A program made the position numbers and the translations under genes. A stretch of DNA of 22,500 bases from Chromera velia (taxonomy: Eukaryota; Sar; Chromeraceae), in the NCBI GenBank assembly GCA_018398765.1, contig JAHBMJ010000664.1, positions 79,970 to 102,469 on the forward strand, given 5' to 3'. The notes below the pieces were generated by a model. The model did no database searches. It was not told where the DNA came from and was given only the letters and a program-made list of their open reading frames with translations. Shown here piece after piece: positions 9,898 through 19,127 of the stretch. The stretch's first letter is position 1; each line of letters begins with the position of its first letter.

Positions 9898-12800
9898 TCG
9901 CCGTTTCTTTTGGGACCGTCTCTTCTTGCATTTTGTCAAAATTTGTCTCCCCTCAAAAGTCTCATCTACGAAACTTGGGTTCTCTCGAAGATGCCAGGTG
10001 AGAAGAGTCATGTACTTCGTTCTTGTCACTGTGAACTGCATGTAAGATTTGACATCTTTCCTATTCGTCTCACGCATTCTTTCCTGGCCCCTGCTTTTCT
10101 CAGGAGACGGAGAAGGCACGAGTCAGAATCAGGCAAACAGCAGAGTCGTCCAGCCTTCCACAGAGAATTTGATGTGGACGCTCGTGAAGAGCGATCATGG
10201 AGCCGTCTTGCGAGGTTGGTGACATTAATTTGCTGAGATACTTGCTTTCTTTCGCTGGTTATCTCTGTTGGTCTCGACATATCTCGACTACTGAACCCCT
10301 CGACATGCGCAAATTTATGCGAGGAAGCTATCTCTTCTTGTCACCAGCTCCCTTCTGATCGCGTGTGCAGGAGGTGTCAGAGATGGCCTCCGGTCGTAAC
10401 AGTTATGGGATGGCGTGGCTTTGCCTGTCTTCGATCAAAAAGGTAAGCATAGTTTGTGGAGTGAGTGCCTAAATTGCAAAGCGTCTCACTGAATTCAACC
10501 CCCTCTCATTCCATTTTCTTCAGACTGATCGTCAAGGCTCCAGTCGCGCTCAACAAACAGAGACATGCTCCGGAGGTTGCATGAGCACCTTTTTTTTCGC
10601 TCCTTATCCGTGATTTGTGGGCCTCTTGTCAAAGGTTATACCTGACTTCACTCCTTGCACTGCAGGGAAAAGTACGAGGGTTGCCCTTCACGTCTTTGGA
10701 TCTGTCTGGTCAGTCTAGCTGTGTATCTTGATTGTCCAAACTATGGGCTTGCGTCCACGTGTCGGTGCTGCATTTTGTGACGAAAAATGATCATTCCAGA
10801 CCCTTATGCGTGGCTCAGAAAGGGTTTGGGGGCACATAAAAAATCTTCTCGAACTCTCCATCGGTAGGGACGGGAAAGAAAAAGCGGAACCGAGGACCGA
10901 GAATGCCATTAACATTCATTAACTGAGTTGTGTTGAGTTACTTGCAGGTTGCAACCTTCCCCCCCAGAAGATCTTCTTCATCCTGGAGCAGCTCCCGAAA
11001 TCGGTGGAGGCACTGAAACTGGGTGAGTTGGGGATGCCTGTTTCTCTTGGTTGACCTTTGCCGCTGTGGTCTCAATGCTTCGCTTCTGTGAGTGGTTCCG
11101 TATGACTGCAACGAACAGCAGCTCCTCCTTGGCACGTGGTTATTCTCAGGATGAAGGAAAATGATGGCCAGGTTCGATCATCATATGAGACTATAGGTGG
11201 CATTTATCCTCTTTTTCATATGCATCGACGTTTCTGTTCCTGCAGGTCCTCGTGCGGTGAAGGGCGAGGCTCTAACGCTCCTCCGTCGCTTCCTGGAGAG
11301 TGTGGGAGGGGGGGAGGGGGGTGGTGGTTCGGGTTTAGAGGAAGGGGGCAAGGAGGGGCCTTCGCTTAAGAGCTTGAGCTTTGCACGTACATAGGTTCGG
11401 GGTGTCATCCTCTGTTCTGTCTTTTTGATTTTCCGACGGCACTCTGAACGCAAGAGCGCGCGTTTGTGTATCATGGAGACTTAAGGATATTGAGGGATGC
11501 TTCACGCGTCAGGAGGAAGTCAGTAAAACATCTTTGTTGGAATGGCAGGATTTTTCCTTTTAAACATGAGCATCATTCCCCTCCCCTTTGTCCTCTCTGA
11601 ACCTCCTTGCGTGCAGGGCTTCAGTCGGTCCCTCTGAAGCGGAAGCGAAAGCTCTCTTTGCCGTCCTGCCGGCATCCCTCGAAACACTCGTCTTGAAGGG
11701 TCAGTCAGTCAATGACAGTCATTGAAAGCTCAAAAAGTTTCGATTAGAGTCGCCCCAATATCAATTTTTTGTCCTTGAAGAGTACCTGTGTTCCGTTAGC
11801 ATTCAAGTGTCCTATAGAGCCTGGTCTTCTGTGTGTGCGATCCTCTTCCTATAATCGCGACCTATCCCATCAGCAGCGAAAGGTGGGGTTTTGCCATGGT
11901 CATGAGAAGGGCAGAGCAGGAACTCAGAGTCAATGCCGGCGATTGACAAAGTCCGTTTCTCCACTCATCCTCCTAAGTGCATTTCCGGCAGGTCGTGCAC
12001 CAATTAACAACAAAACAGCAACATTAAGAGAAACCAAATGCATGCAGCCGGCCTTCTGTTGATCCCCCCAATACATGCAGCCGGCCTTCTGTTGATCCAA
12101 AGTCACACTCAGGGTATGTGTCTTTTCTGTACGTCTCTTCACTTTTGTGTGCCAAATGTGCTCTCTGTGTTTCTCCTGCAGGCAACCCAGTTGGCAGTGA
12201 AGGAATCAGGGGATTGACAGAATGGATTGGGAAAGGGAAAGCGTCGTCCCTACTCCACTTGGATTTGGAGAGCACGGGCCTGAAAAATGCAGACCTTAAG
12301 ACTCTGTGTGCGGCAGTGGAAGGCAAGTCTCTGAAAGTGGAGACGTTGAAACTGTTGGGGAACAAGTTTGAGGGGGAGGCTGTGATAGAGAAGCTGTGCT
12401 CGGTTCTACGCGCTGATTCTCTGCCCGGTATTCGTATGTTGATGTTGCAGAGATATAATTTGTTAGATGGGATGGTTGACCGTCTTGTTGATTGTATGGG
12501 AGCGGAAAGCCTGCCCAAGTTGGAAATTCTTTCCCTAGACAAGAATTCTGGTTGCCGCGGTACATTTCTGAGTCGTTTGGGGGGGGCTCTGCGGAAAGAC
12601 GTGGTTCCTGAGTTGCAGTTTTTGAGTCTGCAGGGAGTTTATGAAGGCGGTCCAGACATTCCCGTCTTTCTCGGTGCTTTGAGTGCCGACGAGTGCCCGC
12701 CCCACCTTTATGTACACCTTGAGGGTGGTTCATGGAGAAGCAATGCTCTCAGTGAACAGGACGTCCACTTACTCGGCGCCGGGAAGTGCTCCCGTCTCCG

Positions 12801-14480
12801 AACACTCAGTCTTGAGCTCCGAGACGCCAAGATAAGAGTGTTCTTTCAAGCAGTCGTCGGAGATCCTGAATCGCCTCTGAGCCACTTTGATCATCTTGAC
12901 CTTTCTTTGGTGTTTGACTCCGATGAGGATGATCAGAATGAGGCGTTCAGGTTGGCAGGTGAGGCACTTCAGATGGGCCGAATGTGCCCTGTTCGAAAAT
13001 TGGCTTTGCATGATAACGTTCTGGAAGACACAGATGAGGAGGAGACAGATGGTGCGGGCACTGTGAGGGGGGGGAAGACTGTGTTTTTCACCGCTCTCGG
13101 ACTTGTCAAGCTCTTTTATCTGTCAGAGCTGCATCTAACCTGTGATTTGACAGACGAGAGAGTGACTCTCTTCTCCCACGCGTTGAGGGAGGGGAACCTG
13201 ACTGGCCTTCGGTGTCTCCGTCTCTCGGGGCTTTTGGTCTCGGGGACCGTGGTGGAGGCACTTGTGAGAGCGGTAGTTGAAAGTGAGGCAGGGTTGCCTC
13301 TCTTCGAAAAGATAGATCTGACATCCACGTTCGCAGGAGGGGAAGAGGGAGTGACATCTATTGAAACCGCCCTCACGTGCGGAAAAATGCCGAAGCTGTC
13401 ACAGATCGATTTGACCGATTCTTCTCTGACTATGGATGGCCTGAGGGGTTTAGGTGATGCCGTGAGGCGGGAGAGGTCTGTTCTCTAGACTTGTGTGACA
13501 ACATGTTCATGAAGGAGGTGTGGGAAGAGTTTATGCAGGCCGTCAGTGAAAGTGAGAAGGGGATGCCGAAACTTGTTTCTTTGCACCTTGATGAGACAGG
13601 GGCAGGTTCGGCGGGGGGTGCAATAGTGAGAGCTCTCAGCTCTGGTAAGCTTCCTTCTCTAAAGTATGTAAGTCGGCATCATCATCATCAACCTTATGTT
13701 CTTTTGTTCGATCTTGACATTAGTCAAGAGGAAGCATTGAGGTCCTTTGCAGATGCCGTGCGGGCGGGAAGTTTTCCGTCTGGGCTGCAGTCCTGAATCA
13801 GATTTTGCACAGATTTTCGTTCTTTTGGGCCAGAAGATTTTGACCAACCATTGATGAATCTAGATCCGTATTTGAATGGTGATGGCTTGATCACAGCCAT
13901 CACAGAAAGTGAGCAGGGACTCCCGTCTTTCGTGAAGTTTCTCAGTCTGAGCGGAGTGCGAATGGGGGAGGGGGCGTTAGCTTCCCTTACTGCCAGTGGG
14001 GGGGGTGTTGAAGGGGAAAAGTTTTCACATTTAGAGGAGCTTTGGCTTTGGAATTGTGAGATTGACGATGGAAGGCTTCGGAAGTTGGGGGAGGTTTTTG
14101 CTGCACATCAGTGTCCGAGGCTGAGATATCTCAATTTAACCAAGAACAGAATTAGCGTTGAAGGGCTCTCGACTTTTTTTGATGTTCTCACGCCTCCGTC
14201 CCTTTCAGACCTCCGTTTGCTGTCCTTGGAGGGGCAGGAAGGATTGGATAGTAGAGAGGAGCAGACGGAATTTGATTCTTCTGTTCGAGCTCTGCGTGCT
14301 GCTGCTCATGTAAAAAGGAAGCTCGGCAAGTGCAAAGATGGGGTTTCCCCCTCTGGATTGGGGAGGGAAGTGACAGTGATGAGTCGAACAGTTCGTAAGT
14401 TTGCGAAAGAAGCTGACTTCTTATTGCTAAGGGAAGCGATCTATTTGAACAATCAGTTTTTAAAATTTAAAGCTATTTAA
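9898..14480 (+). CDS. Leucine-rich-repeat protein (ribonuclease-inhibitor-like LRRs), 5' end unresolved, about 11 exons
   Basis: Exons: 9898-9997, 10104-10214, 10371-10442, 10524-10575, 10666-10708, 10948-11022, 11246-11386, 11625-11699, 12182-13461, 13539-13644, 13813-14480 (stop TAA 14478-14480). The chain is in phase end to end, about 906 residues. The first four exons give an Arg-rich part with RRCQRWPPVV that I do not recognise. From 10666 the LRR pattern is plain: LPFTSLDLSGCNLPPQ, LPKSVEALKLG, LPASLETLVLKGNPVGSEG, SLLHLDLESTGLKNADLKTL, LEELWLWNCEIDDGRLRKLG, LRYLNLTKNRISVEGLS. These are long (about 26-28 residue) LxxLxLxxNxIxxxG repeats as in the RNI/LRR_RI group, usually protein-binding scaffolds; partner and role are unknown. 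Without the last two introns the frame breaks: a frameshift near 13475-13487 and a TGA at 13794. Those introns (77 and 168 nt) have good GT-AG ends and correct phase. If they are not spliced, the gene is a recent pseudogene. No signal peptide or membrane segment is visible. Confidence 0.72.
12041..12098 (+). repeat. 25-bp direct repeat with 33-bp period in the LRR intron
   Basis: CATGCAGCCGGCCTTCTGTT followed by GATCC occurs at 12041-12065 and at 12074-12098. Each copy has the CATGCAG acceptor-like string. It lies in the 482-nt intron before the large LRR exon, and neither copy is needed by the spliced reading frame. Confidence 0.9.
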
Positions 14481-15481
14481 ATTCAAATATTATTATGATG
14501 AGCTAGGAGCTTGCATATAACTTAGTAGATAATGCATATTCTATAACGGCGACAGTGTCCTAGGGCACCAATAAATCACTTATCACTTATAATGCAAAAA
14601 ACATTGGATACATATGTGAAAGATCAAAAGAATCACTGGTAGTCAGTCATTCTCACTCATATGCATAAAAAATTGTGAACGAGATTATCAAAAACTTATA
14701 TGTAGTACCTAGTAGTACCTAGGCGTCGGCTAAAGAAAAAAAAAAAGCGATCAGAGGAGATTTTTTTTTTTCTTTCTTTTTTACTTTTAAAGCCTGAACA
14801 ACACCTAACAACAGTTGTGCAACACATGAACAACACCTGTGTAACACTTGAATAACAGTTGTTTGACTGAAAAAGAAAAAAAGAAAAAAAAAAAAGTAAA
14901 GGGTTTGGGGGGATCTTTTTTTTTTTTTTTTTCTTTAGCCGACGCCTAGTGTAGTACGTAATATTGCAGCTAGAATTAAACTTTTTTTTAATTCTAAAAT
15001 GATGAAGTGATAGCTACTGATAGCCTAACTATTCAGCCTGATAGCATAGTAAAGTAATAAACTAAACTTAGAACTGAATATACTACCAGGCTACCTAGCT
15101 ACCCTAGTAGCTACCAGAGAATCACAGAGATCGATGCAGCTAGCGATGCAGAGAGTGGGAGAAAGACAATAAAGTTAAATTAGTAGGATGACTACTAGCT
15201 AGCTAGCAAAACACTGCAATGACTGCATGCGCTCCAGGATCGATCCAGTCTCCAAATTACCCTACATTTTAATAAAGAATCATTAAAAACTAATACTAGA
15301 AGTAAAGAGTCGTATTATTAAAGACCGTGACCCTACATAGTACTAAAGTTTAGATTGTACTAAGTCAATCCAGTCTGCCAGTGTCTAGACTGTTTGCATT
15401 CGATCAGTTAATCTAGCAGTCAACAATTTAGTTATAACAATTAATGTCCAAATAGCATGCAGATTTAGAACGAGAGTCAAA
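14481..15481. other. AT-rich, CTAG-rich spacer between converging LRR and MRG genes
   Basis: No coding signal on either strand. Composition changes sharply to AT-rich from about 14440, with many TAG/CTAG/TAGCTAG strings around 15000-15220. AATAAA at 14570-14575 lies 90 nt past the LRR stop and could be its polyadenylation signal. I saw no matching signal for the MRG gene on the - strand just below 15482. A MITE-like element occupies 14722-14946. Confidence 0.6.
14722..14946. mobile_element. MITE-like element with terminal inverted repeats and TA target duplication
   Basis: The left end reads GGCGTCGGCTAAAG followed by about 11 A and then GCGATC. The right end is the reverse complement: GATC, a long T-run, then CTTTAGCCGACGCC. 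The inverted repeat is about 25 bp and is flanked on both sides by TA (14720-14721 and 14947-14948), the target duplication typical of Tc1/mariner-type elements. At 225 bp with no ORF it would be a non-autonomous element moved in trans. The interior has repeated AACAACACCT and ACAGTTGT strings (about 14797-14872) and A/T homopolymers just inside the ends. Confidence 0.75.
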
Positions 15482-18363
15482 TTATACAAGGTCATCATCC
15501 TTTTCGGGATCGTCGAGTCTGTCTTCCCAATCTTCAGCCACAACTCTCTGCCTTTCGAGAAACAAGTCGACCTCCTCTGACCCCTCCAAATCGGTCCACC
15601 AGGGCTTCAACATGACCTCCCCGTTTCCCTGGTGCCCCATCAAAAACTCGGCACAGTTCTTGAGCGTGACCTCAGCCTCACAAAACTCAGGAGAACCTCG
15701 CATGGGGAGGCGGGGGGGCGTCCGGGACTTCGACACATCGACTGACTGCATCGAGCTGCCGGATATACAAGTGCCTCCTCCACTGCCAGATGCAGCGGAC
15801 TGCCCGTCAGGTGTTCTCCCCATCGCCCCTTCCCCGCTTCGCGACTCCAGTGAAACGGGAACGAAGGCGGCGACCTTCAGAAAGGGGGAATCTCTGGAAG
15901 CGATGAAGGACAGCAGCGCGTCAACCGTGTCAATCAGTGTGGCCTGCATGAGCATGCACGGTGACGGCAGGAAGGAAATGGGCGACAAAGGGTGGAGAAA
16001 GTGCCAGTGGCGCAGCCGATGTTATCATGCGGAGAGCCACACAATACGGCGGCCGGAGGCGTCCCCGCCGACTCACACTCAGCGAGCAGAGGCTGCAATC
16101 GCATATCTTAAGCCCCCCACGCTGATTTCTCCCATGCATTTCTGACTGAGAACTTCACCCATTCCTTGATGCCTCCCTCCGTCCCGTAAAAGAAAAAAAA
16201 AAAAAAAAGGAAGAGGCCGCAGTCGAAGTGCCTTTCCCAAACCAACCAGTGGTTGCTTCACTAACCACCTCGGTACACATACACTGTGATGTTCAGAGAG
16301 AATCTATTGACTTGAACTGCAATTGCACCAACGAAAGAAGCAACTTCCCTTCCTCCCCAAGGTCCCCAGAGGCGCAATCGACTGACCTGCGTTGTGCCTT
16401 TCAGTGCGTCCATCGGAAAGACGTCTCCCCACCAGACAAGCACCCTCAGGAGGCACTCAAAACCCAACTGCAAAGGCACGCGCGCGAGCGAGTGAGTGAA
16501 AAAAAAGGGGAGAAGGGAAGGAAAACGGAAAAAAGGGAGAAGGGGGCACCTGCAGGCCGATCGAAGCAAGTCGAACAGGAAAAAAAAAAAAAAAAGGCCA
16601 TGCACCAAGGAAGAAAATGCAAAGAAACCGTGAACGAACGAACGAACACACGGAGCAGAAAAGGAGAAAAGGCGGGGGGGAGTTCGGATCTCTCTTTCTC
16701 ACAGACTCACTCACACCTACAGGCCCTCTTGAACAGAAATGAAGGATGTCTTCTGTAAGCGTTGCCTTCCTTCTTTCTTTTTTGCCTTGCCTGATCAGGA
16801 AGGAGGAAATGCCTCCCTCACTGCTGCAGGTCAGGCTGGAGCGGTGCACAGAAAAGAAGCTACTCCTCAAGCTTACAAACACAGAGAAAGACCTGAAGAC
16901 ATCACAGACGTGAGAAGGCGAAGTGAAGACTTGCCAACCGAAAAACGGACAGACGGACAGAGTGGAGTGCGTGAGGCACCCACCATTTTAGAGAGAGGTG
17001 CCTCAGAGTTCTCCTGCTGGAGTGCTTCCATCTCCGCCAAACAAAAGTCGGGAACCCCAAAGCAGGGAAGCAAGGTCTCACAGGAACGCAGGAGAAGGTC
17101 CAGACAAACCCGAACGTCCGATTCCTTCAGACTTCTTTTTCTTTCCTCCTTCAAATCCCTTCCCCCCCCTCTGTCTTTTCCCTCAAAAGAAGTGCCTCGG
17201 ACGATTCGTGTGGGGGGAAGCGAAGCACGACGACGCTTTCCTGCACGTCCACTGTCTTCGTCCCGCCCCTTTTCTTTTTCTTCTTCTTCCTCTTCCTCTT
17301 CTTTCTTCGGCAGATTCGACTGGCTTCTCTTCTCCCCTTTCGAGGGAGAGGGGGCTGCTGCTGCTGCGGCTGATCCTCCCTGTTTCTCGAACCCACGCCC
17401 CCGGAGCTGGGTTCGAAGTGCCTCCTCCACCCCCTTTTTCGGTGCTGGCTGCGACTTGCTTCTGCTCTGCTCTTTCGGCGGTCTCCCTCTTTTTTTGACT
17501 ACAGGAGACGGGGAGGTGGGTGGGGGAGATCGAGAGGGAGAGGGAAAAGGGTGGGCAGTCTGGCCTTTGGGTAGCTTCTCTTTTTTTTTCATGCCAGCGG
17601 AAGCGGAAGGCGACGGAGACGGAGAAGGATGGGTACCTCCTCCTGGCGTTTTTGACTCTTCTTCGTTTTCTTTCTCCTCATCCTCCTTTGCCTTTGCCTT
17701 GGCCGCTTCAGTCGCCTTTCCCTCCACTGTGTGCCCGTGGAAGACATAAAAGTAAAGGACAAGGTGGTAGATAGAGGGGCGGGCAGTGATGGGCACTGCC
17801 CGTAACTCCCTTCGCATTATTTCCTCAAGCAACAACCATCTCTTGACCTCAGAGGGGAAAGAAAAGTAGCTGTCCGTCCTCGACTCTTTCACAAGATCTG
17901 CTATCGTCTCCTCTGCAATGATCTCCTCCCTGGGTTTGACTGCCTTCTCAAAACTCACGTGCGTGCCCCTGACGTTGTTGATCACATCCCGCTGGTAGAC
18001 GTATACCTGAGGCACCCACTCGTCGTGCTTGACGGTGAACTGCGGGTAGGTGAGAAAGTAGTGGGGCCACATTTTCTCCCCCTCAGAGTTGAACACAGGG
18101 TCAAACTGTTTGCCTGGAGGGGCGTCAGAACGTTGAATCCCATCTTTCTCTGTGGGTACTGCGAAGGAACGAGCCAAGACGACTGCCCTGTAAAGACATC
18201 CCTGCCACAGACCTGCCACTGGATCCCCCACATTGTAGATGAATGATTCTGGGTGGTTTTCTGTTGCCTCTTTACATTCCGTACTGAGGGATTTGAGGCC
18301 CTTTTCTGCATTTTTGACTCTTTTTTTGTAGTCTTTAATTTGCTTGATCGAAGCCGGCAGCAT
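15482..18363 (-). CDS. MRG-family chromo-barrel protein (MORF4L/Eaf3-like), three exons
   Basis: Exons on the - strand: 18363-16984, 16467-16387, 15943-15482 (stop TAA at 15484-15482), giving 640 residues; junctions are phase 0 with donors GTGGGT and GTCAGT and acceptors TTGCAG and CATGCAG. Residues about 41-125 form a chromo barrel: VGDPVAGLWQGCLYRAVVL and YFLTYPQFTVKHDEWVP (family: YxxHYxGWNKxWDEWVP). The MRG domain starts at about 165 (FPSEVKRWLLLEE, LRAVPITARPSIYHLVLYFY). It is interrupted at about 213-414 by a charged, Ser/Pro-rich insert with an AT-hook (KKRGRPPKE, 290-298), a poly-Glu run and the basic cluster KRRR. It then resumes with VRVCLDLLLRSCETLLPCFG, NSEAPLSKM, FECLLRVLVWWGDVFP and VDALLSFIASRD. 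The C-terminus is acidic. MRG proteins are nuclear subunits of NuA4/TIP60 acetyltransferase and Rpd3S/Sin3 deacetylase complexes that read H3K36 methylation. The ATG at 18363-18361 is the first in frame; a 5' non-coding exon is possible. Confidence 0.87.
16192..16208. repeat. Poly(A) tract (poly-pyrimidine on the MRG sense strand)
   Basis: A long A-run in the MRG intron 15944-16386. Read on the MRG sense strand it is a T-run, which fits the pyrimidine-rich introns of the other genes. Another A-run lies at about 16580-16594 in the other MRG intron. Confidence 0.75.
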
Positions 18364-19127
18364 CGCCCTTCTTTATTGGAATCTCAAGCTCTTCCAGTCC
18401 TCTTAAATTCTCTTTTCGACCTGCTTACCTGTCGAAGCGGAAAACAGGCCGATCAAATGTTCTATCTTTTTCAATGGAGCTACGTACAGCACAAAAGACG
18501 AGTCAAAGTCTTCAGGATTTTAATTCTGCGATCAACCTCCTCAAATACCTGCATGTGTCATAACATGTCAGAATCAACACCATGCAGCATCATGAAGCCG
18601 CTGCAGGATGAAATAGTGATGCAATGAGATGGAAGTCGTCACGGAAGTGAGAGGAAAGAATATGACGAGAGTATGACGAGAGTCGATCGAGAGTCGTCAA
18701 AAGGAGACGGCCACCGGGCATGCATGCATGGAGACGGCTGCACGAGCATGCACGCGCGTGCGTCATGCTCCACTATTGCGCCATATTGCGCCACTGCATC
18801 ATGCTTTCTCCTTCAGTGATCTTCAGTGACACTTGCACTGACTGACGATGACTGATCATGACTCACTTTGCCTTTGAAAAGAGATCGATCCAATTGCGTG
18901 CATGCACACACCATGTAAGTTCAGTACAATAACTGGACATGTTTTGTCTGTTTGAGGTCAAGGACGAAGCGAAGAGAAGTCTCCAACACACGTCATCCCA
19001 ACCGCATGCGGAGGGTGCTGGGAGTAGTCCCTTCCTGCATTCTTCCAACCCCCTCAAAAGACAGGTCGGGTCCTTGTAGCATCTAGTAGCCCCGCAGACG
19101 CCTGGATCGGTTTCATCTTTGGACAAG
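18364..19127. promoter_or_regulatory. Divergent intergenic region (MRG on the left, Cdh1 on the right) with short tandem repeats
   Basis: This 764-bp stretch separates two start codons that point away from each other, so it must hold both promoters and 5' UTRs. It contains clustered short tandem repeats of one-helical-turn period: TATGACGAGAG twice (18661-18682) plus a related third copy; ATTGCGCCA twice, 11 bp apart (18774-18793); CTTCAGTGA twice, 10 bp apart (18811-18829); and ACTGACGATG/ACTGATCATG (18841-18860). No clear TATA box is seen. The repeats are observed; regulatory function is inferred. Confidence 0.55.

Noticed and set aside
10104-10442. Alternative reading of LRR exons 2-3 (DGEGTSQNQ..., EVSEMASGRN...)
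   Set aside because: Open, but it needs the poor donor GTCTTG at 10205, and its phase out of exon 10524-10575 does not match the clear LRR frame of exon 10666-10708. The chosen frame is consistent through all junctions.
13668-13723. GTAAGT...TTAG pseudo-intron of 56 nt in the LRR gene
   Set aside because: Removing it puts the downstream LRR sequence out of frame and soon hits a stop, while the 13645-13812 intron keeps the frame.
16228-16758. 176-residue + strand ORF
   Set aside because: Antisense to MRG exon 16387-16467 and its introns, with Lys-rich low complexity from A-rich DNA.
16739-17749. 336-residue open frame on the + strand
   Set aside because: It lies antisense to the MRG exon, is Ser/Phe-rich because it is the complement of the charged insert, and has no family features. 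The - strand frame carries chromo and MRG motifs.
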